Shown: positions 8,925 through 17,788 of the stretch, piece by piece
Layout of the letters: each line of letters starts with the position of its first letter
Numbering within the stretch: position 1 is the first letter of the stretch
IMG/VR virus record: IMGVR_UViG_3300034374_001027
Span: 1 to 31,978 of that record
Origin: a virus
Length of the DNA stretch: 31,978 nt
Reading direction: 5' to 3' (one strand)
Program-made: the position numbers and the translations under genes
The notes under the pieces: model-generated
Databases searched by the model: none
What the model saw: only the letters and a program-made list of their open reading frames with translations
Told to the model about the DNA's origin: nothing

Positions 8925-11700
8925 ATCTCGCCTTTGTGTTGTTATAGATTGTCGTGAACTGAGTCTGAGACAGCACTTCATTGTAGATGTGGGCCTCCCC
9001 TATATCGCCATACGCATAGTAAGTCGGCGCACCCAAGACGATATCCGCGGTACTGGTCGTGGTTGTGTCGATGCCTGTAGAAGTAACGCTATTTGAGCCA
9101 GCTAATCCAGAACTAGCAAAAATGTAGTGAATTAACTCGTGCGTTGTGTTGTTCCACGATGCGCAGACATAGTACCAAGTACCCGTGCTGATGGTAAGAG
9201 ATGCTTCTGGGATTGACATTGCAGTTGCGGTACCATCAGAGTCCTGTACTCTCGCGAAGAACCTATTGTTCGTGCTTGCGCAGTTGTAGTACACCTGCAT
9301 ACCCACAAGCGCAGACCCTAGTGTACCAGTAATCATCTGAAGGGAGTCGTCGTCACCTGTTATTTTGTACCATGCACCGATGCTGCAATCGCCACTTACG
9401 GTCGTTGAAGCCACACTAGCCGTGTCGTTTACCCCGTCGTAGTTGAACCACCCATTTGAGTTGTAACCACTTTCCACTCCACCATTCAGCGTTAACGTAT
9501 TACCATTACCTGACAAGTCAAATAATGAAGTGCCTGTACCAGGATATGAATCCTCATCTGCTGGGTCATAACTTGCATACAAGTTTGTCTGAGGTATTCT
9601 ATCTGGGGCAGGAGTTGGGAGAGTTGGTGGTGGGGCAGAAGCAGTAGATTCTTCTACAGCAGCATTAATAATCAATCTGATAGAGGCTACCCCATCAGAT
9701 ATACCCCCGCTTCCAAATGTTACATCTATTCGTGGGGTAGAAGTTTCGTCAAATGATTTAATCAAATCCCAACCAGCAGATACAGAACCAGAACCTGTGT
9801 CTGGGTAAGATATCTGCTTGTCAGCATCAAATGGTGATGTAGTCCATTGACTTGTAGTGATTGGGGTTCCTTCTCCACCATCGTAAGCTACAAAAATCAA
9901 TTCGTTATTGTTAGCACCTGTTATGCCTTCAACCCCAGCAATTGATTCTACACCCCCAAATGCAGTATCAGTTGTAAATGTGTTCAACCAACCTTCAGCT
10001 GTATTTGCGTTGTCTATCTTCAATCCCCACCCAACAAAGTCTGCAGAACCTAAAGATGAGTTTGATATGTAGTAATTCACCCCATCCTCTGTCCCATCAG
10101 CTATTTTGTAGAAGATACCTACGTGAACAGCTTGAGAGCTTGTTCCTGCTTCTGCGAGTTTTGTAAATCCTGCACTCCCAAAAGTATCTGTTCGTATAAC
10201 ATCATTAAATGTAGTACTTGCTGTGTCGTCATGAGCAACCAACAACAATAACAAATCTCCTGTATCTGTGGTTGTAAACCCATCTAAAATCAACCCAGAG
10301 TCAGTTGTTGCACTAAATGTCTCTTGAGCAACATTGAGTTGAATTACGTAATTCGTGTCATTGAGCGTAGCTGTCCCACTTAAAGTATTAGAATCAGTTA
10401 CATTTCTAATCTCTAATGCTACAGGCGATACAGATGATGGGAATTCACAAGCAAGAGTTAAATTCTTTGGTTCTGTAAACGTAAGAGTTGCACCGTTAGC
10501 TATTGTTGTTAACCCAGAGTATGGATCTGTTGGTACGGTTGGGACAACTCCTGCATTGTCTATTCTGTAGTACAATTGAGCAGTCGTGTCATCGTAGTTA
10601 AACGACAGCTCTACAGGCACATTGAATCCCTGAATTGTACGTGTTACGTATTCAGCTGTAGGAAAAGCACCTACGTTTTCTGTATAATCTATAGTACCGT
10701 AGTCAACAAAATAGATTGTATCTACGTCATTGATGATTGTTGGGAGAGCTGCTGGATCCTGCTGTTGATAGTACAAAGACTGATTCCCATTGACTCTACG
10801 CAAATGCTCAGGGGACGATATGGATGTAATCCCTGATTTGATAAATATAAACTCAGATACATACCCATTGAAGCTATTTGAAAATCCTCCTATGTAGTAG
10901 TTTTTAGAGCTGTCAGCAACAGTAACACCTGATGGGGGAGTATTCACTTCTAGATAGTCCCCATTAATAATCAGGCTATCTTTCTCTAATGTAGCATCTG
11001 CTGGAGTGCTTTCAAAGAAGTTATCACCCCTGTGTATAGTAGATACAACGATGAGATCATTCTGACCATTTCCTTGCAGGTCATAAACAATTTCATCAGT
11101 TTGAATTTCAATCTTAGCTGTAGTTGAATCTATGTACAAACCATAAGCATCTCCTGTTTCCCCAGTCTTTGCTTGCCCCTTAAATACAGGACCAACAGCA
11201 TCTAAGACATTGCAAACAATACTTGTAGACCTCCCATCTGCATCAAGACCTGAAGTAGATCCTTCATCAACAACAAACTCTAAGAACTTACCCCCAAAAA
11301 ATCTTATAGATGGGGCATTAGATGGCCCACTTCTTACAATGTCACCGTTTGTGTAGATGATTGGTTGTACAGAAGGAAATTCATTCTGTGCTTTATGATT
11401 GACAGTAGTGTCTAACCCTACAGCTTGATCATACCAAGCTACTATATATCCAGTAGTTCCTACACAAAAATTGTGTATTGCTTGCAAGTCTAAGTGTCTC
11501 CCTTCAAATCCAATATCTGTTTCTGCATCATCTGAACCTCTGCGTATACGTATGCAGTTACCTGTGTAGGCATCCTCAAGTTTTCTCAACGCAAACCATC
11601 CATGAAATAGAGAGCTAAAACTTTCTATGCTCTCGAAAAATGGGACAGGTGGGTAGAATGTCAACCCCCTTGAATTGGATACTGCAGAGTAAAATGACAT
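8914..11700 (-). CDS. LamG-domain adhesin / tail fibre (receptor-binding candidate)
   Basis: This 928-residue beta-rich protein has at least three parts. Residues 30-300 resemble a concanavalin-like jelly roll of the arabinofuranosidase-B type (YIVAWYDQAVG, then NEFPSVQPIIY and a C-terminal FNGYVSEFIFIKSG strand). Residues about 456-680 form a domain seen in phage fibres (GLILDGFTTTDTGDLLLLLV, SVSAGWDLIKSF). After a Pro-rich linker (PPPTLPTPAPDR, 690-701) a canonical LamG/laminin-G3 domain fills 706-928, with the hallmark YASYDPADEDSY and LFDLSGNGNTLTLNGG. Such domains bind glycans, so this is the best receptor-binding candidate. It follows the collagen-like fibre by three bases. The DNA for residues about 735-920 is much richer in CpG than the rest of the gene, suggesting a swapped tip. 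No catalytic residues are evident. Confidence 0.78.
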   Translation of the reverse strand: MSFYSAVSNSRGLTFYPPVPFFESIESFSSLFHGWFALRKLEDAYTGNCIRIRRGSDDAETDIGFEGRHLDLQAIHNFCVGTTGYIVAWYDQAVGLDTTVNHKAQNEFPSVQPIIYTNGDIVRSGPSNAPSIRFFGGKFLEFVVDEGSTSGLDADGRSTSIVCNVLDAVGPVFKGQAKTGETGDAYGLYIDSTTAKIEIQTDEIVYDLQGNGQNDLIVVSTIHRGDNFFESTPADATLEKDSLIINGDYLEVNTPPSGVTVADSSKNYYIGGFSNSFNGYVSEFIFIKSGITSISSPEHLRRVNGNQSLYYQQQDPAALPTIINDVDTIYFVDYGTIDYTENVGAFPTAEYVTRTIQGFNVPVELSFNYDDTTAQLYYRIDNAGVVPTVPTDPYSGLTTIANGATLTFTEPKNLTLACEFPSSVSPVALEIRNVTDSNTLSGTATLNDTNYVIQLNVAQETFSATTDSGLILDGFTTTDTGDLLLLLVAHDDTASTTFNDVIRTDTFGSAGFTKLAEAGTSSQAVHVGIFYKIADGTEDGVNYYISNSSLGSADFVGWGLKIDNANTAEGWLNTFTTDTAFGGVESIAGVEGITGANNNELIFVAYDGGEGTPITTSQWTTSPFDADKQISYPDTGSGSVSAGWDLIKSFDETSTPRIDVTFGSGGISDGVASIRLIINAAVEESTASAPPPTLPTPAPDRIPQTNLYASYDPADEDSYPGTGTSLFDLSGNGNTLTLNGGVESGYNSNGWFNYDGVNDTASVASTTVSGDCSIGAWYKITGDDDSLQMITGTLGSALVGMQVYYNCASTNNRFFARVQDSDGTATAMSIPEASLTISTGTWYYVCASWNNTTHELIHYIFASSGLAGSNSVTSTGIDTTTTSTADIVLGAPTYYAYGDIGEAHIYNEVLSQTQFTTIYNNTKARYGY

Positions 11701-11703
11701 TTC

Positions 11704-14157
11704 TTAAAGAGCTTCTCTTTCCCCAGTCAATACCCACTTATTCCCAGTAGCTGACGAAACAAGCTTCAAAGCCATAGTAGAGTATTGTCTGTACGATTTG
11801 AATGATTGACTTGATACAACAGAACCTCCAGTAACGGTAATCTGTCCTTCCCCAGCTTGCTCAATAACAACCTCAGCACCTAATGGGTAGCTGTTAGACA
11901 GAACATTGTATGATGTAGGAGATGAATTGTCGATTCGTATATACTTATACAAATGAGCTTCTACAAGATCATTAGATGTCCCAGTAAGCTCAACGATATC
12001 AAAAGCTACGTTAGCTGATGTAGGGATGAGGCTTATGGCATTATCATACTGCCACTCTGTCTCTCCTGTTGGGTCACCTTGATCAACAGTCTTAGGACCG
12101 TAAAGAACATAACTTGTGGTGTCAATATAGAAGTCCCCTACATTACCTGTTGTTAGCAAAGGTGGTTCACTCCCATTAAGAACTGACTTACCTGCAGCAC
12201 CTGTTGCCCCATCAGCACCCCTCAAATCACCTGTAGTTGTGTCAGTACCGTCAGTAAGATTAACTGTCAAAGTACCTGATATAGGTTCATAAATTGTACT
12301 AGATATCCCAACACCAGTTTCACCTTGAGGACCAATAATACTAACATACCCAGCTGCCCAAGCTGTCGAATCACTGTAAGGACCCCAAAATCTATTGTTT
12401 AGTGTATCAACAAAGAAGTCCCCTTCTTGATAAGGATTTGATGCGTTTGCAGGATCCGTTGGATTCCCTTCCCCATTCCATATTGTATTCCCATCAGCAC
12501 CAGCAGCACCTGTAAAATCAGATGTAGTAAATGTTGTAGCATCGTCGAATGTGAATGTAAATGTCCCATTCTCATTGTCTGTTACAGACGCTATCCCATT
12601 ACCATCAATACCGTCTGCCCCATCCGCACCTCTAGGGATTGTAAATCTAAACTCAGCATTTAAGTTTGTTCCTACATTCTGTACTAAAGCATTTGTCCCA
12701 GCGTCCCCAGTAATTGTAGAGTCTACTGCAATTGTGGCAGATTGTCCATCACTTCCGTTTGTCCCATTAACACCATCGGTCCCATCTACACCATTACTAC
12801 CTCTAAGGTCTTCTGTTGCAAACCCTAAACCATCATCACTTGTGAATGTAACAATTCCAGTAGCTGGGTCATAACTACCCCCAGTCCAACCTAATCCGTC
12901 AGCTCCGTCAATACCATTGGTTCCGTCAGTCCCATCAGCTCCATCAGTTCCATTTAATGATGCTAACCATTCAACTTCAGTTCCTGAAAACCCATTGTTT
13001 ACTGCAACTTCATAAGCGCTAGTCCCATCTGCCCCGTCTGTACCATTTGTTCCATCAACACCGTCAGTTCCATTGGCTCCTCTTGGGATTGCAAAATTGA
13101 ATACAGCGTTTGGGGATACACCTGTATTTGTGATACTTACATTCTGTCCAGCATTCAGTGTAGTTACTGTCCCTAAACTCAATGTAGGGGTAACACCTGG
13201 AGCCCCATCTTCCCCATCTGCTCCATTCGTCCCATCTGCACCTCGTGGAATCCCAAACGTAAGTGTGTAGTTATCTCCTGATTTTACAGAAGTTACTGTA
13301 GCTTGATTTCCAGCACTTAGTGTTGTAGTTCCCCCAATAGAGAATGTAGGAGTTACCCCAGGATCACCTTGTTCACCCTGAGGCCCTTGAATAGTACCTA
13401 CGTTATTCCATTGAGCACCATCCCATACATAGAGATTACCTGAAATCAAATAACCATCCCCTGCAGTATTACCTTCTGTTGGGAGTTCTGGTTCTGTAGC
13501 TACAGTTCCTAAAATAGTTACTGATGTCCCATCATCACCTTTATCCCCTTTAACACCCTGCAATCCTTGTGGTCCCTCAGGCCCCTGTGGACCTTCTGGG
13601 CCTTGGTCTCCTTGTAGACCTTGTGGACCTTGAGGACCAACTAAACTTAATCCTTGTGGTCCTGGAGGTCCTTGAGGCCCAATCAAAGAGCTTAAGAAAT
13701 CAAGCTGAGTTCCTGTATTCCCGTTATTTAACCATACTTCATATGCACTATCTCCTGGCTCTCCTTGAGGTGCAATATTTGCTGTAGATGGGCGAGAAGT
13801 TGCAACCCCATTGTCTAAGTATAAATACCCAGTTGAAGGTAGTGTCTTTACATCCTTTAAGTCAGTAATACTAAAAGTAGATGTATTAAAGAAGGTGTTT
13901 AATTCATTTGATAGCAATACTCTATCAGTGGCCCATTGACTCCCATCTAATTTTAAGATACTGGTTGTTGGGATATTTACATAGTACTCATCTAATGTAA
14001 CCTTGTCATAAATAGTAATGGCGGCAGCACTCCCAGTTTTAACAGCAAGCTGTTGAGGGTTAAATTTAAACTCCCCAATAATCTCTTGAGTTACATCGTC
14101 ATATGGAGCAATAATCTTTGATGCTCCTTCATCGTATATTTTATACTTAAGTGCCAT
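11704..14157 (-). CDS. Collagen-like tail fibre protein
   Basis: This 817-residue protein starts [20 protein letters not shown]. Residues 1-125 form a non-repetitive head (probably the virion anchor). Gly-X-Y tracts follow: the longest at 160-211 ([10 protein letters not shown] onwards) and shorter ones near 257-267, 306-321, 360-378, 403-421, 453-470 and 609-617. Between them are two SAYEV...NNG...EWLASL cassettes (137-158, 380-401) and three beta cassettes ending in IPRGA(D/N)G (about 268-308, 322-362, 472-513). The C-terminus (715-817) ends with GNKWVLTGE, a common fibre-tip ending. Collagen-like tracts in phage fibres trimerise as stiff shafts. The gene shares TAATG with the ring protein upstream and is followed after three bases by the adhesin, so the two are likely partners. 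Confidence 0.85.
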   Translation of the reverse strand: MALKYKIYDEGASKIIAPYDDVTQEIIGEFKFNPQQLAVKTGSAAAITIYDKVTLDEYYVNIPTTSILKLDGSQWATDRVLLSNELNTFFNTSTFSITDLKDVKTLPSTGYLYLDNGVATSRPSTANIAPQGEPGDSAYEVWLNNGNTGTQLDFLSSLIGPQGPPGPQGLSLVGPQGPQGLQGDQGPEGPQGPEGPQGLQGVKGDKGDDGTSVTILGTVATEPELPTEGNTAGDGYLISGNLYVWDGAQWNNVGTIQGPQGEQGDPGVTPTFSIGGTTTLSAGNQATVTSVKSGDNYTLTFGIPRGADGTNGADGEDGAPGVTPTLSLGTVTTLNAGQNVSITNTGVSPNAVFNFAIPRGANGTDGVDGTNGTDGADGTSAYEVAVNNGFSGTEVEWLASLNGTDGADGTDGTNGIDGADGLGWTGGSYDPATGIVTFTSDDGLGFATEDLRGSNGVDGTDGVNGTNGSDGQSATIAVDSTITGDAGTNALVQNVGTNLNAEFRFTIPRGADGADGIDGNGIASVTDNENGTFTFTFDDATTFTTSDFTGAAGADGNTIWNGEGNPTDPANASNPYQEGDFFVDTLNNRFWGPYSDSTAWAAGYVSIIGPQGETGVGISSTIYEPISGTLTVNLTDGTDTTTGDLRGADGATGAAGKSVLNGSEPPLLTTGNVGDFYIDTTSYVLYGPKTVDQGDPTGETEWQYDNAISLIPTSANVAFDIVELTGTSNDLVEAHLYKYIRIDNSSPTSYNVLSNSYPLGAEVVIEQAGEGQITVTGGSVVSSQSFKSYRQYSTMALKLVSSATGNKWVLTGEREAL
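13525..13680 (-). repeat. Collagen-like Gly-X-Y coding repeat
   Basis: This part of the fibre gene encodes about 17 nearly continuous Gly-X-Y triplets (residues 160-211), with an interruption at LSLV. At the DNA level it is a degenerate 9-base pattern (CCTTGTGGT / CCTTGAGGA seen on the plus strand), which could change length by slippage or recombination. It is protein-coding, not a CRISPR or intergenic repeat. Confidence 0.85.
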
Positions 14158-15515
14158 TAATTCTCAATTCTAATATTTCCAGAGATTAGCTTAACATCTG
14201 TAAGAGTTGTAGATGCTGACTGTGCTTTAACTGTTATTACTCCTCCTAAGTTATCTCCTGCGTATATATCTGCATTAACACTTACAGTTGATGCTCCAGC
14301 AGATACTGCATGTCCTGCAAGATCTATTTGAGCATTATCTAAATAAATTTGTACAGATATTGCCCCAGCTCCTTCAGCAGTATATGCAACTTCAAGATTC
14401 AACTCTATGTGAGTATTTGCATTCAGATTACTAACCTCTAACCCATCCCCATTCAGCTGTGCAGGATATGATCCTATGTTTAAGTTGACATCTGAGGTAG
14501 CTGGGAATGGGATAACAACAGCTGAGCTAGCCACATTGATACCATTAACTTCTGTATTCTGAGTCCAGTATACAATTGTTGGGGTAAGTTCAGTAGATGG
14601 GGTAGATTGTACTTGAGCAGTCTTACTGTTTAACCCAGTAGCTGTTGTCATGTAAGCGTAATCTTCTCTATTAAGATTCTCCCTAGTCCCAAGATTAGCA
14701 AACCCTTCATCATGTCTGTTGATGTTAGGGATAAGTCTAACCCACTGATTCATAAATGATTCGTATCTATCAATGTCTGGGAAGTTTGCTGCGTTTCTAG
14801 CTTGAGTGCAGTAGTACTTCCATTGTTGATCTGCAAATACATAGTCAATCCCATTCTGAGCTAACTCCCCTCTCCCAAGTAACATCTTCTTATACACATA
14901 CCAAAACATAGCTTCTTTGTATGAGATGTCATCTGGAACCAATGGGTAGCAGTCTTCATCAACAGGGAATGCCATATAGCTAAGACATATCTTACCCTCT
15001 GCAAATGAAGTCTTTATGTAGTCAGTATCAATGTAATAGCATTCTACATTGACTGCATTTTCGTTTACACAGTTCTCACAGTGAATACTTCTAGGAAAGT
15101 TTGTACCGCAGTATGAGAGTATTGATGTCTCTGCAGTAGCAAGGTATTGTTCTTGAAGTACATGCAATCTTGCATTAACTTGATTGAGTTGACTGCTTGC
15201 ATTTGCACCCCCACTCAATATGTCGTTAAGCTGATCTTTGATGATATCAATCTGATTCCCAAGAGATGCCTCATTCTGACTTGTGTTAATAGCTACTTGA
15301 TTAATGTAATACAAATCATTTGGGAGTAAAGCTTTGTAGTCCTTGATTGTGACAATGCAAGTCTTCTTCTCAAGTTGAGTACTAGCCCCAATATGTTCTA
15401 ACGCTTCCCCAATCCACTCAATAGCATCATCAACCCAGTTATCCCCAACTGGATTGATGTCTCTCATAATCTTTCTGACTATGGTTTTGCTAGATGTAGT
15501 CTTATATATTGCCAT
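14157..15515 (-). CDS. Ring / tail-accessory protein, crAss-like
   Basis: This 452-residue protein starts MAIYKTTSSKTIVRKIMRDI, and residues 17-60 (NWVDDAIEWIGEALEHIG) are typical of the helical gp4-like tail-adaptor family that builds the neck rings of crAss-like phages. Its helical part spans about 1-280. It contains SYCGTNFPRSIHCENCVNEN and NVECYY, a cluster of four cysteines that could bind metal or form disulfides. Residues about 300-452 are a separate beta-rich domain (GSYPAQLNGDGLEVSNLNAN; ELNLEVAYTAEG), probably facing outward or contacting fibres. It overlaps the IHF-like gene by 14 bases and the collagen fibre start by TAATG, so it may be made together with the fibre that attaches near it. 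The ring assignment rests on family likeness; the ring number is not resolved. Confidence 0.7.
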   Translation of the reverse strand: MAIYKTTSSKTIVRKIMRDINPVGDNWVDDAIEWIGEALEHIGASTQLEKKTCIVTIKDYKALLPNDLYYINQVAINTSQNEASLGNQIDIIKDQLNDILSGGANASSQLNQVNARLHVLQEQYLATAETSILSYCGTNFPRSIHCENCVNENAVNVECYYIDTDYIKTSFAEGKICLSYMAFPVDEDCYPLVPDDISYKEAMFWYVYKKMLLGRGELAQNGIDYVFADQQWKYYCTQARNAANFPDIDRYESFMNQWVRLIPNINRHDEGFANLGTRENLNREDYAYMTTATGLNSKTAQVQSTPSTELTPTIVYWTQNTEVNGINVASSAVVIPFPATSDVNLNIGSYPAQLNGDGLEVSNLNANTHIELNLEVAYTAEGAGAISVQIYLDNAQIDLAGHAVSAGASTVSVNADIYAGDNLGGVITVKAQSASTTLTDVKLISGNIRIEN

Positions 15516-15984
15516 GCTTCTTAAATCTCAGATAAGCCAAATCATCTTCTTTGAGTAGTTTGGAGAGCTTCTCCTTGTTCCCCTTAATTCCACGGGTTGG
15601 GGTAAACCTGTATGCTGTTTTGTTTGGGATTTTACACTTGTGCTTCTCCCAATGAAATTTACAATACCAAGGGTCGGTGTAGTAGATTAACCACTGTACA
15701 CCTTCCCCGGTATTGCTATCATATAGTTTCTTCCCTTCTTCGAGTAACTCTTTTTTGTATCTATTACTCTCCCACCAATCTACTGTTGGCTTTCTAGGGT
15801 TTCTCTCAATACGACGTACAGATAGGTAAGCTAGATTACTTCCCATATTGAATACCCCACCTTCGAGTATATGCTCAATAATTTCGATATTAAACTGTTC
15901 ACATAACTCAGTGAATAGTTTTTTATCTATTGGTGCATCTACACTCTTAGCGTAGGATTTGTATACGTCTCTGAGATAATACAT
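15502..15984 (-). CDS. IHF-like / small conserved crAss-like protein
   Basis: This 160-residue basic protein starts MYYLRDVYKSYAKSVDAPID. Residues 20-60 form helices followed by GGVFNMGSNLAYLSVRRIER, then NPRKPTVDWWESNRYKKELL and a C-terminal TAYRFTPTRGIKGNKEKLSK with DDLAYLRFKK. Small proteins of this pattern sit beside the ring genes in crAss-like genomes and have been described as IHF-like DNA-binding proteins; the hairpin-like VFNMGSNLAYLSV region followed by basic residues would fit that fold. The start is well supported by GGAGG at 15995-15999, ten bases before ATG, the clearest Shine-Dalgarno box in the window. That box is part of the coding sequence for KYGG at the end of the upstream gene. 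The DNA-binding role is inference; a purely structural role is possible. Confidence 0.55.
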   Translation of the reverse strand: MYYLRDVYKSYAKSVDAPIDKKLFTELCEQFNIEIIEHILEGGVFNMGSNLAYLSVRRIERNPRKPTVDWWESNRYKKELLEEGKKLYDSNTGEGVQWLIYYTDPWYCKFHWEKHKCKIPNKTAYRFTPTRGIKGNKEKLSKLLKEDDLAYLRFKKHGNI

Positions 15985-16950
15985 TTACTTTGCTCCTCCG
16001 TATTTCTTATACCCCATCTTGTTACGTACAGAAGTAGGGAGTTTCTTCAACCCTTTTTGATCTGCAGATGGGGTTTTCAATCCACCATCTTGTAATCTAC
16101 GAGCTGCTTTCAATCTTGCCTTAGCTGCTGATACTTCAGACTTCTTAGCCTTACGAGATTCTACTCTGTCTGCCCTCTTATTGATACGATCAGCTTTTCT
16201 ATCCATACGAGATGGAGTAGATTTTCTAGCTTCTACCTTCTCAGTACGACGGTTGATACGACTAGCTCTTTTAGATGTTGGCTCAGATTTAGTCTCAGCT
16301 GCAGCTTGCTTAGGTGCGCTACTTCTTGTCTGTAACTCAGCTTTTGCCCCACTACCTTGTACTGACTTTGCTGTCTTACCCTTAGCAGCTTCTTGCATTC
16401 TAGCTGGGCGTGGGGTAGACTTAGGTGCATTACCAGCACCAGAACCAGATGCTTGTCTAGTCTGACTAGTAGTTACATTACCCTGCTTGTCTTTAGCAGA
16501 AGAGCCTTGAGGAGTATTCTGAGCTTTTGCTCTTGGGGAATTTTTAGCAGCTTTTTCCTCTGCAAGCTTTGCCATACGCTTATCAGCTTCTGAAGCCATT
16601 TCAGCGTTAGATTTATCCATTGCAGCTTGATCACTCTTGCGAGTACCTCTAGAACGGTTTATATAGTCTGCAGCTTGCTGTGTAAGACTTCCAGCGTTTC
16701 TTTCATTTGGGACATACCTAGGGCTGCTTCCAGCTACTTTTCTACCTACCTTCTTCCCGTCTGCATCAAATACCTCTCCTTTGTAGTTAGAAGTAAATCC
16801 TTCAGGAATAGCTACAGCTTTTGTGTATGTTTTATCTCCTGCTTTCTTTTTTCCCCCAGGACCATACTTCATGGGCTTACCCCCAAACTTCAGTTCTTTA
16901 TTAGGTTCAATGAAGTTTGACTTCATCCCCATTTTCTTTGATTTCATCAT
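15985..16950 (-). CDS. Highly basic low-complexity protein with GG motifs
   Basis: This 321-residue protein is very rich in K, R, A, S and Q and probably largely disordered. Near the N-terminus it carries FGG (21-24) and MKYGPGG (27-33), then about 200 residues of low complexity. A repeated basic helix follows: SRINRRTEKVEARKS (230-244) and DRINKRADRVESRKA (254-268), 24 residues apart. It ends with RRLQDGGLK (285-292) and a C-terminal YKKYGGAK (314-321). The QDGG plus KYGG pair is shared with the 217- and 1110-residue proteins. Charge and context suggest a DNA-condensing or packaged internal protein; no domain family is recognised. Two ATGs stand in tandem at the start (16950, 16947) after an 11-base gap from the membrane protein gene. 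Confidence 0.7.
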   Translation of the reverse strand: MMKSKKMGMKSNFIEPNKELKFGGKPMKYGPGGKKKAGDKTYTKAVAIPEGFTSNYKGEVFDADGKKVGRKVAGSSPRYVPNERNAGSLTQQAADYINRSRGTRKSDQAAMDKSNAEMASEADKRMAKLAEEKAAKNSPRAKAQNTPQGSSAKDKQGNVTTSQTRQASGSGAGNAPKSTPRPARMQEAAKGKTAKSVQGSGAKAELQTRSSAPKQAAAETKSEPTSKRASRINRRTEKVEARKSTPSRMDRKADRINKRADRVESRKAKKSEVSAAKARLKAARRLQDGGLKTPSADQKGLKKLPTSVRNKMGYKKYGGAK

Positions 16951-16961
16951 AGTAGTTATTA

Positions 16962-17207
16962 TTAATTGTCAAGTTGTTTTCTTGCTAAGAGCAATTTAAT
17001 TTCCTCAATGGCTTTGAGTACTTCCTCAAGCTTCTTTTTGATATCATCAGTCTGAGCTTCGTGGGTTGCTTGCCTCATCTCCATCCTTTTGACCTCACCT
17101 CTAAATGTTTGTTTTAAGGTATTAAGATCTAATTGAATTTTAACATACAATCCGATTAGTCCTCCTGCTAATACAAGTAATTGATATATAGATAATCCTT
17201 CAGGCAT
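16962..17207 (-). CDS. Small membrane protein with coiled coil (holin-like)
   Basis: This 81-residue protein has one hydrophobic segment at residues 8-26 (YQLLVLAGGLIGLYVKIQ), after a short N-terminus starting MPEGLS. A charged amphipathic helix follows at 27-76 (TLKQTFRGEVKRMEMR; DIKKKLEEVLKAIEEIKLLL) that should form a coiled coil. This layout matches small phage holin or lysis-accessory proteins of the XhlA-like kind, which anchor in the inner membrane and oligomerise. No endolysin gene is next to it in the window, so the lysis role is inference. It could also be a membrane-associated virion protein. It lies between the DUF6321 gene (12 bases) and the basic repeat protein. Confidence 0.6.
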   Translation of the reverse strand: MPEGLSIYQLLVLAGGLIGLYVKIQLDLNTLKQTFRGEVKRMEMRQATHEAQTDDIKKKLEEVLKAIEEIKLLLARKQLDN

Positions 17208-17219
17208 TTTAGTCGTTAT

Positions 17220-17504
17220 TTACTTTGTAAACTTATCAATCCAGTTAGAACATGAACCACAATTCCACTTTCTAAGTGATTTGTTAATTCTAGAATTAGG
17301 ATCTTTGGCGTTTTTCTGATTTGTGTTCTTTCGCTTGTGGCCGCACATTCTGGAGCAGAATGAGTTTCTTCTTTTCCCACCTTTTGGTTGAGGAGCTTTT
17401 AAATCTGAACCTGGGTTCTCTCTCTCATAAGACCTTCGCCCAGCTTCATTTAACCCACCTTCTGGGTTCTTACCTTTCTTACGTTGCCAAGCTGGGGTAC
17501 TCAT
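17220..17504 (-). CDS. DUF6321-type small basic protein
   Basis: This 94-residue protein starts MSTPAWQRKKGKNPEGGLNE and continues AGRRSYERENPGSDLKAPQP, then SFCSRMCGHKRKN, DPNSRINKSLRKWNC. These segments match the DUF6321 family, which is frequent in marine phages and environmental viral contigs; its function is unknown. Cysteines at SFCSRMC and WNCGSC could form a small metal site. The protein is strongly basic (nucleic acid contact is plausible). It sits in a run of small late genes two bases after the 91-residue gene and twelve before the membrane protein. Family recognition is confident, role is not. Confidence 0.8.
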   Translation of the reverse strand: MSTPAWQRKKGKNPEGGLNEAGRRSYERENPGSDLKAPQPKGGKRRNSFCSRMCGHKRKNTNQKNAKDPNSRINKSLRKWNCGSCSNWIDKFTK

Positions 17505-17506
17505 AA

Positions 17507-17782
17507 TTAACAGGCGTTGTAGACTATCAATGTATTTGCAGCCCCAGCTGTAACTGAAGTAAATTCTCCGTAGAGTACAATACCTGCAGGAATAGCAAGA
17601 CCTGTTACTTCTAAGCTCCCTACTGTAGTTACAGTTGCTTCAGCAATAGCTTGTACAGCTCTGAAGGTTCCGGTTACTGCTGTAGTCCCAGTAATTAATT
17701 GTCCCCCACATCTCCCAAGAGATTCTTCAATCCCTTTTTTGGATCTATCTAGGAGTCTATCTGTATTAGTATTATAAGCCAT
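17507..17782 (-). CDS. Small beta-rich structural protein
   Basis: This 91-residue protein starts MAYNTNTDRLLDRSKKGIEE and then has a run of short strands (TTAVTGTFRAVQAIAEATVT, GLAIPAGIVLYGEFTSVTAG) ending in LIVYNAC. The pattern of a short helical anchor followed by a Val/Thr/Ala/Gly-rich beta unit with a 'GxxLYGxFTSVT' segment is frequent in small virion decoration or fibre-base proteins of Bacteroidota phages. It sits directly after the second ring gene, with a 6-base gap, and 2 bases before DUF6321. A virion role is inferred from context; I cannot name the family. Confidence 0.6.
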   Translation of the reverse strand: MAYNTNTDRLLDRSKKGIEESLGRCGGQLITGTTAVTGTFRAVQAIAEATVTTVGSLEVTGLAIPAGIVLYGEFTSVTAGAANTLIVYNAC

Positions 17783-17788
17783 TATTTC

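Noticed and set aside
8914-11700. Diversity-generating retroelement target in the adhesin tip
   Set aside because: No reverse transcriptase or template repeat is visible in the window; the patch is better explained by a domain swap.
12551-12874. 107-residue plus-strand frame opposite the collagen fibre
   Set aside because: It is the reverse reading of Gly-rich repeat codons (runs of Pro/Val/Ser), not an independent gene.
13525-13680. CRISPR-like or tandem intergenic repeat
   Set aside because: The period is 9 bases and the repeat encodes Gly-X-Y in the fibre gene; there are no spacers or direct repeats of CRISPR length.
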